DNA of 64,000 nucleotides, taken from positions 20,109,775-20,173,774 of the forward strand of contig JALGPY010000009.1 of NCBI GenBank assembly GCA_023055425.1, given 5' to 3'. Both the position numbers and the translations under genes were made by a program. The stretch is from Linanthus parryae. Its lineage: Eukaryota > Streptophyta > Magnoliopsida > Ericales > Polemoniaceae. The number at the start of each line of letters is the position of its first letter. The stretch's first letter is position 1. This document shows, one piece after another, positions 10,054-21,429 of the stretch. Under the pieces are notes generated by a model, which did not search any database, had not been told where the DNA came from, and saw nothing but the letters and a program-made list of their open reading frames with translations.

Positions 10054-12851
10054 TCAGTAAGCATCTTCAATATAAATCCAATCATTCAAAGTGATGTTGA
10101 TCCAATTCAAAGTCTGACACTCAGTTAGCTCTCTGTTCTCGAAGATTTTTAGATTTCTGGTTCGCCAAATTACCCAAAGACAAGCCACAAATTTTATCTG
10201 GGAGCTCTCCTTATTTTGTATTAAAACTGTATTGATCCAGCTACTCTCACTGGTGGCCCCTCCAGATAAATCAATCAAACTTTGAACTTCTTCCATATGA
10301 ATTTGAAAAAATTACAGTCTTTGAATAAGTGAATTTGGGTTTCTACAGGATAATGGCAAAGAGGACACTGATTCAGAATTGGGATACCACGTTTGGTAAG
10401 ATTACCTCTGACAGGAAGAATGTTAGCACAGAATCTCCAAATGAAGAGTTTGATCTTTTGAGGCACAAGTAAACTCCAAATTCTTTTCCAGTCTTCTTGC
10501 ACAATACCAGAGCTTGAATCTCCTGCAGTTCTTCTTTCATTTCTCTGTATTTTTCTCTGAAATTCTCTGTGGTATCCTGTTTTAACAGAATAATATCCAT
10601 TCTTAGTGTGACCCCAACATAAACCATCAGTCACCAAATTTATGCAGACAGGAGTTCTGAGAATATCATTAGTATCATCAGTGTTGAAATTATGAGAAAT
10701 AAGATCCCTGTTCCATTGTCTGTCCTGATTTAAAAGACAATTAACTGTAGCATTTGTAGGGAGACTTGGGTGGCTGTAAGAAGGTCTACCCCCTTTATCC
10801 ATGATCCATTTGTGTTTGTAGATGAGATTTTGTTCACCATTGGCAACCAAAAAACTACAACCCTCATAGCAGATCAAGAAAAGATAAGGTGATAAAAGGA
10901 TCACCTTGCCTCAAACCTCTAGATGGTTTGAAGAAATCAGTCTTCCCACCATTGATAAGAATAGAATAGGAAACTGTAGTGACACAATTCATAATCAAAT
11001 TTGTAAACATAGGTGGAAAACCTAGTTTATCCATACACCCTTGTAAGTAGTTCCATTCTATCCTGCCATAAGATTTAGACATAACAAGCTTTAGGGAGAA
11101 AAAAACCATTACCTTTTCTTTGCTTCTTCATAGAATGACTAGTTTCAAAGGCAATAATAACATTATCAATGATCTGTCTTTGATGCACAAAGGCACTTTG
11201 AGAATCATCAATGATATCAGGTAGAAGCTACTTCAATCTATTAGCAAGCACCTTAGACACCAGTTTGTAAATGACATTACACAAAGCAATGGGTCTAAAT
11301 TAAGTAGTATACCTGGGAAGAAGCACTTTAGGAATCAAAGCAATGCAAGTTTGATTAATTTCAGATAAGTCTGCAGAGTCATTAAGAATATTCAGAATCA
11401 GCTTAGTGACATCATTACCAATGACATCCCAGTAATGTTGATAAAATACAGCAGACATACCATCTAGGCCTCGAGCCTTAAGAGGGTGCATGTGATTTAA
11501 GGCTTTAACTACCTCATCTTGAGTATAAGGCTTTAAAAGAGAATCACTCATTAAGTGATTGATTTTAAGAGTTATAGCACCTAGCACACTATCAATATGG
11601 GTAGTTGTATCTGCTTTAAAAATAGCCTTAAAATAATTCAAACAAACCTCAACAATATCTGGTTCCTCAGTTTTCCAATTCTTACCTTCATCAAAAATAC
11701 CCTTAATTTCATTTCTTCTATTTCTAGCAGTACATTTTCTGTGAAAGTAAGAAGTGTTTCTGTCACATTCCTTAAGCCATAATGCTTTAGATTTTTGCCT
11801 CCAATCCATTTCATTTCTCAGTAAAATGTTGTTGATCTCATTCTGAACAAATTTCATGTTCTGAAGGGTGCTTTCATCAGGATATTGATCTTTGATAATG
11901 GAGAGTTGCCTCTTTAAACTTTCTATGTCTTTGTTCTTGCTTCTTCTGGTTCTTCTGTCCCAGCTATGCAGATGGGTAGCCATATGTTGAGTTGTTTCCT
12001 AGAAGGAATTAACAGAAGTACTGGAATGATCATGAATCCATTGTTGCTTAATAAGCTCCTTCCAATCACCACTCTTTGTCCAGCTATAGGAAAATATAAA
12101 TCTCCTTTTCTGGATTTGTCTCTGTTTCTGAGAAAAAAAAATTAACCAGAATAGGATTATGATCACTGTTAGAGGAATCCTGAACATCAGCATAACAGTG
12201 ATTGTACATATCAAGAAAAGATAAGTTGGCAATAACTCTGTCCAATTTCTCTTTAGTGTGGTATCTGCCTTGTCTGTTATTTGTCCAAGTGAAAAAACCT
12301 CCAGTAGTTGGCATCTGATTGAGGCCACAATCTCTTATACACTTTCTGAAATTCTCCATTTGAGCTTCACTTCTTAATGAAGAGCCCCAATACTCATGAT
12401 GGCCAATTATCTCATTAAAATCACCCATGAAAACCCATGGTGTTAATGGATCAGGAGGTTTGAGTCTTCTCAAAAGTTCCCAAGATAAGCCTCTGTGAGA
12501 AGTGTCAGGATCTCCATAAAATCCTGTAAGAAAAAGCTACTTGGAAGTATCTTGAGAATCATAAACTTTGCAGTGGATAAAGTACCTGTGATATTTAAGG
12601 ACATGAAGATTGATGTCCTCTTTCCAAATTAAAGATAGACCTACAGAAAGGCCTATTCTTGGCACATGAAGCCCATGCTTGTACTGTAACTTAATTATGG
12701 TACTTTCAGCTTTCCTGTGATCTAACTTTGTTTCAATGATGAAAACAATCTGAGGAACCTCTACCCTCAATTTTTTTTTGAGGGCTAGAAATACACGAGT
12801 GTTCCCCAACCCTCGTACATTCCAACATAGTGTTTTCATTGTTTCCGGCAA
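10054..12851 (-). pseudogene. LINE B ORF2 (endonuclease / truncated reverse transcriptase)
   Basis: The start is ATG 12851 or, more likely, ATG 12839, which overlaps the ORF1 stop and opens MKTLCWNVRGLGN. The endonuclease (EEP family) shows WNVRGLGN, ETKLD, GDFNE and SDHNP. A TAG at 12539-12537 falls where LFLTGFYGDP usually follows Trp. A frameshift near 12100 and a TAG at about 11999 follow. The RT start is open at 11983-11300 (ALWLKECDRNTSYFHRK, then ARGLDGMSAVFYQHYW), with a further break near 11300-11109. RGLRQGDP then runs via LSPYLFLICYEG straight into LVANGEQNLIYKHKWI, a post-RT motif. The palm with the catalytic YADD box is therefore missing. The zf-RVT domain follows (IWSLLVPQKIKLFIWRF, then CPLCHYPVETQIHLFKDC), and a terminal piece ends at 10054. 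Confidence 0.85.
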
Positions 12852-14068
12852 GGGTTGTCATCAACCCCCGCCGATATCTCATCAAAGAAAGACAAATCTT
12901 CAATTTTTTCAGTACTTCTGCTTCTCTTGTTTTCTTTACCAAGAGAAATGGAATCAGAGATCATCTCATCAGAAAATAAGTGATTTGTGTTATCACAAAT
13001 AAAAAGAGAGGTTTTTCTGTCTCCAGGAAGTTGATTAGAAGCAATAGCAGTTTTCCTCTTCTTTTTCTGGGCTTCACTGCAATCTCCAATAATAGAAGAT
13101 GTTGTTTGATGAATATTGATAACTTCTTTTCCTTTGTGACTAGAACTGTGAATAGTGTTTGGTTGTAACACACTAGATTTGCAATTCTCATATGAGTTTC
13201 CTGCAAATTTGGTTCCTGTAAACATCCTATCAACCTTATCATTCAATATGGGCTCGTGTATTGGACTTTGAAGGGGATTGGAAGGATTCTGACAACTTTT
13301 AAGCCAGCCTCCATACAAGTTGATAGTTTGAAGTCCCTATCTCTGTTTCTTCTTTTGTTCAGTATAAAATTTGACATCATGACCAATAAGACCACAATAC
13401 TCAAAATGAAAAGGCAGTTTTTCATATCTCAAATCTACCCAGATGAGTTTACCAGTTCTGGGATTTTTGATTTTAATGCATCTTGGCAGGGGTTTGTTGA
13501 TAGATAAGCTCACTTTGACTCTAATGTATCTGCCATCCCAACTTGCTTTATCAGGAATTTCAACATGGTAGTTCACACCCTGAGCATTAGCAACACCTTC
13601 TCCTACTTTGACAGTTAAGCATTCATAAGGCATACTTTTCAAATGCAAGTTGAGAATTGCTTCATTGTACTCAACAATTAACATATTTTGTCCTTCAATC
13701 CAAGTTTTCATAACAATCAGACTTCCATTAAAGAGCCAATGTTGATTGTTTAAGATTTTCTCAAGATCTTCAGAGTTGGCAAATATGAATTGAAAACGAT
13801 TTTTTCCCAAAGGAATGATTTGAAATCCTTCTGGTTCATCCCAAAGACTTTATAAGGAAGGATGTAAACCATGTATGTTAATAGATCTGTTATGGAAGAT
13901 CTTACCAAAGATAGAGTTTTTGCAATCCTTTATGCCAGCATCAAAGAAATCTTCAGGTAATTCAACCACTTGGTCTTCATCTTTTGTGAGTTGCATGTTT
14001 GAAATTGATTGGGCTAAATCTGCTTCTGAATTCATTTCTTCAGGTTCTAGAGAAGTGTCTGCTTCCAT
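12836..14068 (-). pseudogene. LINE B ORF1 (DUF4283 nucleic-acid-binding protein), two in-frame stops
   Basis: ORF1 proteins of plant L1 elements bind the element RNA. One frame runs from the ATG at 14068 to the TGA at 12838-12836, broken only by TAA at 13852-13850 and TAG at 13339-13337; there is no frameshift. An acidic N-terminus is followed by a DUF4283-like fold (FANSEDLEKILNNQHWLFNG, then IPDKASWDGRYIRVKVSLS). The zinc knuckle, normally C-x2-C-x4-H-x4-C, reads F-E-Y-C-GLIG-H-DVKF-Y, so its first and last cysteines are lost. After the second stop come YGGWLK, a motif usual just after this knuckle, and a Lys/Ser-rich tail. The stop overlaps the ORF2 start as ATGA. Confidence 0.85.
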
Positions 14069-14274
14069 GGTGGGGAAGAAACCTGATATCAGAAGTAAAC
14101 AGCAGTGTAAAAAAAACCAAGAATTGCTTCAAGAGAGTACGAAAGCCTCTTCCAACAAGAGGATGGCGCAGCAGTTTTCTGGAGTATAACTGCCAGTAAC
14201 TGCCGTAATGGGTGTCTAGGATGTGGTCAGAAGGGTGAGGTGAGAGGAGAGAGCGTTTTTTATTAGTTCCCTAA

Positions 14275-14762
14275 CACTATGTTTGGGAATAAGGTGAGAA
14301 AAGAAATGACGAGGAACTTTAATTTATGTGAGAAAAGAAATGATAAGAAATGATTTAGATTTCTCACATACTTGTTTGAAATACTTAGTTGAGAAATGAT
14401 AAGAAAATGTTATACTTTCTCACCTCCCTTGTTTGGTTAGCATATTAATGAAAAGGAAAAAAAACTTTTTTAAAGATATAACCAAAATAACCTTCATTAA
14501 TATTATGATAAGGTAATGTTTTTATTTTTTTATGGCTAATTCTGTCACAACGAAAAAATTGACAGTCGTCTAGTTTCTTTTCTCACTAAATCTCATCACT
14601 TTTGGTGAGAAAGAAAAATTGGATTATGTGAGATTTCTTTTCTCATGCTTTCTCACGAATTTCATGAATTCTCATCCAAAAAGTAATCCAAACACGAATG
14701 AGAAAACCTTCTCTCGCCAATTCTTTTCCTTTCTCACCAAATCATGTAATCCAAACATAGTG
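14275..14762. mobile_element. Tourist-like MITE, 488 bp, TAA target duplication
   Basis: Terminal inverted repeats CACTATGTTTGG (14275) and CCAAACATAGTG (ending 14762) are flanked on both sides by TAA (14272-14274 and 14763-14765). A 3-bp TAA duplication and a TGTTTGG-type end are typical of PIF/Harbinger-derived Tourist MITEs. The interior is AT-rich with repeated GAGAAA/TTTCTC blocks that extend the self-complementarity. It sits next to the 5' end of LINE B. It has no coding capacity. Confidence 0.8.
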
Positions 14763-14803
14763 TAATGTTTTTTTTTGAAATATGGTTATGTTAATTAATT
14801 TTA

Positions 14804-14958
14804 CAATAATGATAAGTAGCCCACTCTGTAGCCCACTCTCGTAGCTAGAATATGAGGTGGCTGCCACATCACTTAATGAGAAGGAAAAGTTATTAGAAGA
14901 AAGAAAATTAAAGAAATATTAGAGATAACTACAAAAAGGTAATAGAATATATCAGAGA
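14804..14958 (+). repeat. Left terminal inverted repeat of the Mutator-like element
   Basis: It matches the right TIR on the opposite strand almost base for base from CACTTAATGAGAAGG to ATATATCAGAGA. It carries an extra internal segment around 14823-14847. Confidence 0.9.
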
Positions 14959-15123
14959 CCATGATATACATACTAAGTGAAAGTAGATTATAGAAGATGG
15001 AGTATCTCAGTTTTATCGATTTTTTGAATTACAATTTATGTAGTTAAGTGAAACAATTTTGCTAGTAGTAGTAGCAGTAGCAGCAGCAAGTTGGTCAATT
15101 TCTAGTATTCTTGCAATGACACC

Positions 15124-15750
15124 ATGACTGGTTCTAGCCAAGGTGTTGTTGGGGCTGATTCTGAAACTTACAGGTGTTTGGAGAACAGTTTAATTCATAA
15201 TACCAAATTCCTTGCAGTAATGGTAGTTAGTCATGAGATTGCTCCAGACTTGATGCGTTTTTCACTTTGTACGTGTCACATAGAGAACATGTTCGTGTTT
15301 GACTTGATCCGTGTTTGAGTTTGAACTTGTTCGCGTTTTTCCGAAAAAATTGACACTCAAATTCCAACTAAGTTGCTTTATTAACATATGTCCCCCTTTT
15401 AGGAGTGGTTTCAGCCTGCAAAGGCTTCTAGAAAACAGGCTCATATCAAGAAAGTAACTCATGAGATTGCTACAGATGGTATTCATAAAGTCCCTCCAGT
15501 TTGTTGCTGTGATAGAAAAAATCGTCTTCAAACGGTGCTGGACAATGATGCTAAATTGTTGCATAAAACATGCAATGCAACACACTTGAATCATACAAAG
15601 GAATGCAATTCCTCTGCTGGTCCAGAAACTGAAATTCAAGCTAGGCAGCGTTGGTTTCGCGTCATTTGTCAAAGCGAAAGGCTGCTCAAGTCCCGTCGAT
15701 CAGGCAGCGCTATCAGTCCTTTGAGAAAAAAGTATCAGTTGATGGCTTAA
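15124..15750 (+). other. Possible captured gene fragment inside the Mutator-like element
   Basis: Two plus-strand open frames (15124-15318 and 15535-15750) and the sequence between them are less AT-rich than the rest of the element. A longer reading through about 15400 gives EWFQPAKASRKQAHIKK and continues into KNRLQTVLDNDAKLLHKTC. TTTTAG just before it could be a splice acceptor. I do not recognise a family. Pack-MULEs often carry host gene pieces of this kind, which is why it is listed. Confidence 0.35.
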
Positions 15751-16005
15751 CAAGTGCAATGTTAGAAGATTGCTACAGACTTTAACTGTGGATGATTAAT
15801 TGGACACTATGGCTCCTTAGGGGGTAATCACATTATGTAGCAATCTGAGGCAAAGCTACATCTAACCAGAGTCTTTCATTAACAAGGTTATAATTCTCAT
15901 TCTTCTAATCTGATCTTTGAAAAACATTTGAATAACTTCTTTAATTTTTTGACATTTCTTTTTAGGAGTGAGGTGAATTGGAGCAGTGGTGATCCAACTG
16001 ATTTC

Positions 16006-16050
<45 letters not shown>

Positions 16051-16596
16051 CTGTCTTATAACTACAGTTCTGGTATATGGAGGATTTGATGTGATTGGTA
16101 GTATCAAACAAACCCTTCTCGACATATGATCGTAGATATTGATTAAGAGCAGTGAAAAGCGCAAAACACAATATGTGACCGTGAAGGACATAAAATGACC
16201 GAGTTGTGATAGTGAAGGATTGAGCGTTGGATTTAGTGGCTATTCATGACTGTAATCGAGAACATTGATTCAGAGATCTAATAGTTGCGGTTTTTTGTTC
16301 TGCTGTTTGATCTTTGATTTTTGCCTCCCGGTTACCTGCGGGTTCAAGACTGAAGCTTCAGGTCGAGAATCTCCGTGGTGTTTGCTGGAACGAAAATGAG
16401 TTCTCTGTGGTGTTCGTGGGAGCATCAATTATCATATGATTTTCCGAAGAACAAGACTTACGAGTGATTCAGACCAAGAAAAATACAAAAGGTGCGAACT
16501 CTGATTTTGCCAGAAGAACTCTAAATCTGCCGAAGAACTCTGATTACTTCGTACAACTCTGAGAGCTAACTAACGTGTAGCATTCATCTATAATTA

Positions 16597-16726
16597 TCTC
16601 TGATATATTCTATTACCTTTTTGTAGTTATCTATAATATTTCTTTAATTTTCTTTCTTCTAATAACTTTTCCTTCTCATTAAGTGATCATATTCTGGCTA
16701 CCAGAACGGGCTACTTATCATTATTG
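16597..16726 (-). repeat. Right terminal inverted repeat of the Mutator-like element
   Basis: The reverse complement of the left TIR, 130 bp, with only a few substitutions outside the missing segment. The high identity suggests a fairly recent insertion. Confidence 0.9.
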
Positions 16727-16735
16727 TTAATTTTA

Positions 16736-17479
16736 TTAGTTTTAATTGTGGTCAAATCTGGTCTCCTAAAACGTTTGCGTGGATTGGCAGTGGATTCTTC
16801 GAATCACCCCCTGATAGCCAATTTTTGGATGTCACCAGAGGGTTGCTAATTGCTACCCCGTCCGTGCATCTAGTGGCAGCAAATGCCTATGATTTCATCC
16901 TCTCGCTAAAATCATCAACCCTCTCTCACTTTTAAGTACTACCGCTGTTCTTACTTCATCATCATCGTCATCATCTTCTTCAGCAACTACACCAATGTAC
17001 AGAGGCTATGTGGATCATCTTCTGTTGCAGCCATGGGTGTGGGTTAGTACTATTCTACTCTGCCTGATCTAATTAGATCTGATTCTCTCATCCCAAATTC
17101 AGCAAACAATGAAGGAAACAGAAAGAAAAAAGTGCACAACAGTTTCAATCGCATATATATCAGAGACTGATGTCGCGTGTACGTGTCATTATGTCAGAGA
17201 TATGTGTGTTCATATCTTGGCCGGGCAATTTACCCGGACTAATAGGTTGTTCGATCCGATGGTGTCAAGTTGACACCAAGTGATTTCTCTTCACTAAGAC
17301 TTTGTATGATTGGATTAATCCATGTAGCTGATTCCATGAGAAAAGGCGTGTTGAGTTGAGTTGCTTATAGATGTTTTCCATGAATTGGCCTTATTTCGGC
17401 AAGTAGTTCATGACAATGTCTATACCTCGACCGATTTGTCTTGAGATTTCACAGCTATTTACACCGGTGTGTTCTCTGA
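16736..17479. other. Gene-free stretch
   Basis: No gene recognised. TTTGCGTGGATTGGCAGTGG near 16770 and the two CAATTTT-rich segments show no repeat partner that I can find. Confidence 0.4.
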
Positions 17480-17681
17480 TACTACCTTTGTTTCGCCTGA
17501 AACTTACCGGTTGACTTTTTCCACTATTCACCGGGGCATTTTAATCCGGTGATTTAGCAAAATGATGAATGAATTTGGTAATCTTTCCACACCATGAAAA
17601 AATTACTAAAAAGTTGCATCGTTTTGCTATTTAAATCACGAAAAAGCCAACTGGGAAGATTCAGAGGAATGACAGGTAGTA
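17480..17681. mobile_element. Stowaway-like MITE
   Basis: The ends TACTACCTTTGTTTCGCC and its counterpart GGAATGACAGGTAGTA form inverted repeats that start and end in TA, the Tc1/mariner target duplication. The interior folds back on itself (GGTGATTTAGCAAAATGAT against ATCGTTTTGCTATTTAAATCAC). Relatives lie at 21698, 32663 and 32882. Confidence 0.75.
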
Positions 17682-18640
17682 TAATAGAACATGAGATGAG
17701 CCTCATTATACATTCTTCATGTATGCACTCATGTTTCATATTGATGCTTCGTATGATCACATGCATACCTGATAGGTAATGGTGAGTCAATTCTTTAACT
17801 ACACCTGGAAATCAGAGAAAAAAGAAGCAAAGTAGGAGAGAAAACTCTTGGGGGGTAACTATTGTAATGAATTCTGAATAGTAGTTACCTTCTTGAAACC
17901 ATAAAGAAAATCTTTGGAAGTTTTTACAGGATAAAGGCTGAAAGGCTGTAATTACCATCCTTGCTGCTTTAATCCCCCGTTTGCTCACCAGAACCACTAC
18001 TGTAAGATGCTATTGTGAGCAATGGTAGGTGCGACAATCTTCAAAGCCACATTGGAAGAGGTTTGAGTTCTGCTTTTGAGTCCCATCATCATTCAGGGCG
18101 AATGAATGTCAGGAACCATCGGTCATTCAATGTTCAGATGGCCTTAAAAGATCTAATGTGAAAATCATGACGAGGTAATTTTCATTGACATTTTTATATT
18201 TTTTCTTACGCAAACGTATTCATCATTGCTGTAGTATGCATCATTGCTTTAGAATTTTGTCCATTATCTACATTTAGTTGACTGTAGGATTGTACCTGGG
18301 ATAGTGATAGAATAGTTGATAAAATGCTGGTCTACCTTTCAATGCTTAGTCTGATTTATGAAATGAGTTCAATCTGTGTCATGTGTGTAAAATTTGGACA
18401 GAGAATTAAAGAGATTGGAATCTTCAATAAAGTACGAAGAAAATCCTCCCAAAGAGGTAGAACAACGATAAACGAATGTCAAACTAACGAACCACCCAAC
18501 TACACCAGCTAACTACTATTTTCTTCATAGATCTTTTTTTTTTTAGTTCAATAGCAGCTCGATCTGCTTGATAGGATATTATAATGGTTGGTGCATAAAA
18601 AAAGGTGCTTTAAATGGATCGTGGAACGATCTGTTGCTGC
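17682..18640. other. Gene-free stretch
   Basis: No gene recognised. The short open frames here have no domain signal. Confidence 0.4.
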
Positions 18641-18651
18641 TACTATTATTT

Positions 18652-18955
18652 GAGGCAATGATGATATTTCTGTGACATTTATGTGTCAGAGGGTTGAGAG
18701 CGTTTGAGACCCGTTACTTGGCGAGGCAATTCCGAGGACATGAATGGGTTGAACTCAGAACCTTTTCAACCAAAATTATGGATACAGATATAGATAGATA
18801 TATAGATAGAAATATGGATGGAGGGAGAGAGAGATTGTTTCCTTGCCTAATCTGGGTAAGTGAATGTTGAATTGGTTTGTCCTCAGGTTTTGCAGCCATG
18901 GTGGTACATCCATTCTCTTCTCTGATACTAGAATCGTGTTCCAGATCTGAGCCTC
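18652..18955 (+). ncRNA. Candidate box C/D-like unit, type 5 (isolated copy)
   Basis: Stem half GAGGC (18652-18656), box C-like ATGATGA (18658-18664), box D-like CTGA (18947-18950), stem half GCCTC (18951-18955). The internal hairpin CTTGG/CCGAG with loop CGAGGCAATT is near 18718. It lies about 26 kb from the main array and has an enlarged middle containing a GATA/TAGA run. There is no evidence that it is transcribed. Confidence 0.35.
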
Positions 18956-19824
18956 CTCAATGTTCTCATTAAGCTAACATCTCAGACTTAGGGTTCCGCT
19001 AGAAGGTTTTTTAAATTTAGCTACCTAAATTATTCAATTTTGTGGAAACGGATAAAATTTCATTCAATAGAAGTATTGGATTTGTTGTGGTTAGGAAACT
19101 AGCTGAAACTCACAAAGGCCGGGGATGCTTGTGTTGCTTTCTGTTGATTGTTTTTCCACTCTTTGGTGTGGTCTCTTTATTACCGTCTCATCATACTTCC
19201 ATATTTTTCTTGAACAAGAAGTTTATTTTGTTTACACCATGAGTTTTGTCAACCTTAGACCTGCAGTAAGTTACAGATGGCCCAATTCTTGGCCCATTAT
19301 GTTTGTGGCCTCCTCTGCACATATCAAGCAGTGTAAGGTAACGTGAGCATACCTTGTTGACAATGTGTAGAGGTGTGCCACGGGTTTGACAATGTGTAGA
19401 GGTGTGCCACGGGTTTGATGAGACTTTTGAACCCCACTTGCAGCTTTAGATAGCTTTTGAATACTTAAAACAAATATAGGAGGGGCCTAGTTCTGCTCCA
19501 ATCAACCTCGTAACCCACCACAACAGTGTGTTATCAGCAATGTAGGCCTAGCTAGCAGTTTCCTCTACTTTTTGAACATCAAATGTGGTTTACGAATTTC
19601 CTCACTTTGCTTTATGCTTCCTTGGTGTTGCTGTGATTGATCGGTGCCATAAGCGATTCTGGAACTACATTCATGATCTTTTCCCTCTGTGCTCTTAGCT
19701 TTTGCTGCTGCTGCTTTCCGCTAGCATCTCATGTTATTATCTGTAAATGCTCAACTGGTTAGTCCATCTCTTCCTGCAGATGTATAGTTCCAGTTGTCAC
19801 CTGCAACGTTTACTAGCAACTTTA
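18956..19824. other. Gene-free stretch
   Basis: No gene recognised apart from the short tandem duplication at 19358. Confidence 0.4.
19358..19417. repeat. 29-bp perfect tandem duplication
   Basis: The segment beginning TGACAATGTGTAGAGG and ending CCACGGGTT occurs at 19358-19386 and again at 19387-19415 without change. It looks like a recent replication slip. Confidence 0.9.
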
Positions 19825-19905
19825 TGGAAAGTGGGGATAAATCTTCTGGGTTCAGATCTGAAGTTGCATATTCGCGGTGAGGCAACTTTACGGAGAGTGA
19901 CAATC
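19825..19905 (+). repeat. Short fragment of an array unit (types 1/3)
   Basis: GGGGATAAATCTTCTGGG, then TTCAGATCTGAAGTTG and GGTGAGGCAAC follow the order found just after box C in the type 1 and type 3 units. The rest of the unit is absent or unrecognisable. Confidence 0.6.
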
Positions 19906-20660
19906 ATTTTTCAAATGCAAATATTAACTGACATTTTATGAGTAATTGTGCAATTATTTGATACTAGTAAAATACCAAATTTTTAGGAACCGTGCCAGAT
20001 GTCAAACCGGTGATACAGAGGTTTGAGGTTCAGCCTGTCGGACCAGAGGATCAACAGGCTTAGCTGCACGTTTAATTATTAATAATTAATAAATGATTTT
20101 TCTGATTCTGCAATTAAAATTTAGATAACAATCAATATTATGTATATGTATAATGAAATAGTATCTACGTAAAGTTTTTGGAAATTTGATACAATGACTG
20201 ATCGTGTGTAATTTTTTTGAACACATAAATTTGTTAATTAATATAAATATACATTTTTTTAGTGTTGTAATGTCAACATAAGTCGTTTAATTCTTTTTCA
20301 TATAAGTCCTTTATTGAAAAACGAGAAGTAGTCTTTTAAAAAGAATAGTAATCTTGGTATGAATAATATTAATTAACAACAAGACTAAGAATCATTAATT
20401 GGATTGTTCAATCCTCAGCGAATGCATGTAACTAGTTTTTTTCGAATTTAAAACGTGTGATGAAATTTCAGTTTCTTTCCTTGAAACCGAGGGATTGTAT
20501 TGGTGTTTTCCACTTACTCGGCGTCGTCTGCCTGTTCATTTCAAATGACATGAGTATGGCTGGAATTTGAAATTATTCAACAAGTGCATATAAGTCAATT
20601 GGAGGGTATTGTTCAAAGACCAATAAGCCAGTAGGTTATCAAGTCATTTTTTTAAAGTGA
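19906..20660. other. Gene-free stretch
   Basis: AT-rich with no recognised gene or element. Confidence 0.4.
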
Positions 20661-21280
20661 ATGAGGTTTATGTTGCTGCGACAATCGGAGATCCAAGAGA
20701 GAGAGATGTGGATGTTTCTGAGGGTGGTTGCCCATCTGGCTCTATGGATATCTTTGACACGGGCCTGTGATTTCATCCTCTTAAGTAAATCAACCATCCT
20801 CCAAGCTGCTCTTCTGCTTGAGAGTTGTTACTGCTGCAGTTGCTGTTAAAAAGCCCAGAAATTGGGTACCACGATGCAATTGCCTCATTACTGTTGTTAT
20901 GCAACATCAGAGTTTTGATAAACTGAGGGTATGAAATAAGTAATTAAGCCTTGTTATAATTTTATTCACCAAGAACCAGAGGCTGTGATGATCGATCTTC
21001 TTCTGGGGGTTCAGATCTGAGAGTTCAGTGGTATCCGATCCATTTCTTGGCGGGGCAACAAAGAGGCCAGAACGGGATAGGAATAGATTGATTCTTATCT
21101 ATCTCTCTTCTGTTTCTCTTACTAAAGAGCATCCTTTAGTTGCAGCCATGATGGAGTCAGTGGAATTGCCCCCTCTCAGCCTGTTCACCACAACAGATCT
21201 GAGTCTCATGATCTATCTCTCCATAGACATGCATGTCTATTTTTCTACCCAGACGGACAAATACACAGAATTCGGTTAAT
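20661..21280 (+). repeat. Array unit type 3 (dispersed copy, with hairpin segment)
   Basis: The copy begins with the sequence before the hairpin (TTGCTGCGACAATCGGAGATCC), then the hairpin segment near 20695 (GTGGATGTTTCTGAGGGTGG). The GTGATTTCATCCTCTTAAG spacer and the box C/D-like part follow. It is collinear with 45300-45920, 52340-52985 and 55080-55650 in the array. Confidence 0.8.
20979..21207 (+). ncRNA. Candidate box C/D-like unit, type 3
   Basis: Stem half GAGGC (20979-20983), box C-like GTGATGA (20985-20991), box D-like CTGA (21199-21202), stem half GTCTC (21203-21207). The stem pairs fully with one G.U. A second CTGA about 30 bases after box C (near 21017) is in a plausible position for a D' box. 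Confidence 0.35.
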
Positions 21281-21429
21281 GTGTTTGGAAATCTGTTACT
21301 GGTTAGTCCCTCTCTCCTATCAGAATTTGGTGAATTATTTTGGTTTACAATTGAAAATCTTGATCTGATGCTCTTAATCCTGTGAATTGAACCTTTTCCA
21401 ATTGGGAATTGATACTTTTACACTGGTTT

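Larger units (their letters stand above)
10054..14270 (-). mobile_element. LINE B: two-ORF L1-type retrotransposon with an internal deletion
   Basis: A minus-strand LINE with ORF1 at 14068-12836 and ORF2 at 12851-10054. About 200 bp of probable 5' leader lies between ORF1 and the MITE at 14275. ORF2 has endonuclease, the start of RT, then directly the post-RT connector and zf-RVT; the RT catalytic region is deleted near 10890. It has no RNase H domain, unlike LINEs A and C, and its RT motif is GLDGM rather than GYDGF, so it is a separate lineage. I did not find a clear target-site duplication or poly-A tail at the 10.05-kb end. Confidence 0.9.
14804..16726. mobile_element. Mutator-like element, 1.92 kb, long TIRs and 9-bp target duplication
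   Basis: The ends CAATAATGATAAGTAGCCC (14804) and its complement (ending 16726) belong to long terminal inverted repeats, 14804-14958 and 16597-16726. The right copy lacks about 25 bp found in the left. Both flanks carry the same 9 bp, TTAATTTTA (14795-14803 and 16727-16735). Long TIRs with a 9-bp duplication define Mutator-like elements. No transposase is present, so it is non-autonomous. The interior holds a stretch of mixed coding-like sequence (15124-15750) and a 39-bp poly-T run near 16012. Confidence 0.92.

Noticed and set aside
16012..16050. Poly-T run as a LINE or SINE tail
   Set aside because: It lies inside the Mutator-like element with no adjacent retroelement sequence or target duplication.
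21010..21025. RNA polymerase III B box in GGTTCAGATCTGA
   Set aside because: One key base does not fit GGTTCRANNC, and no A box lies at the right distance; the word also contains the possible D' box.
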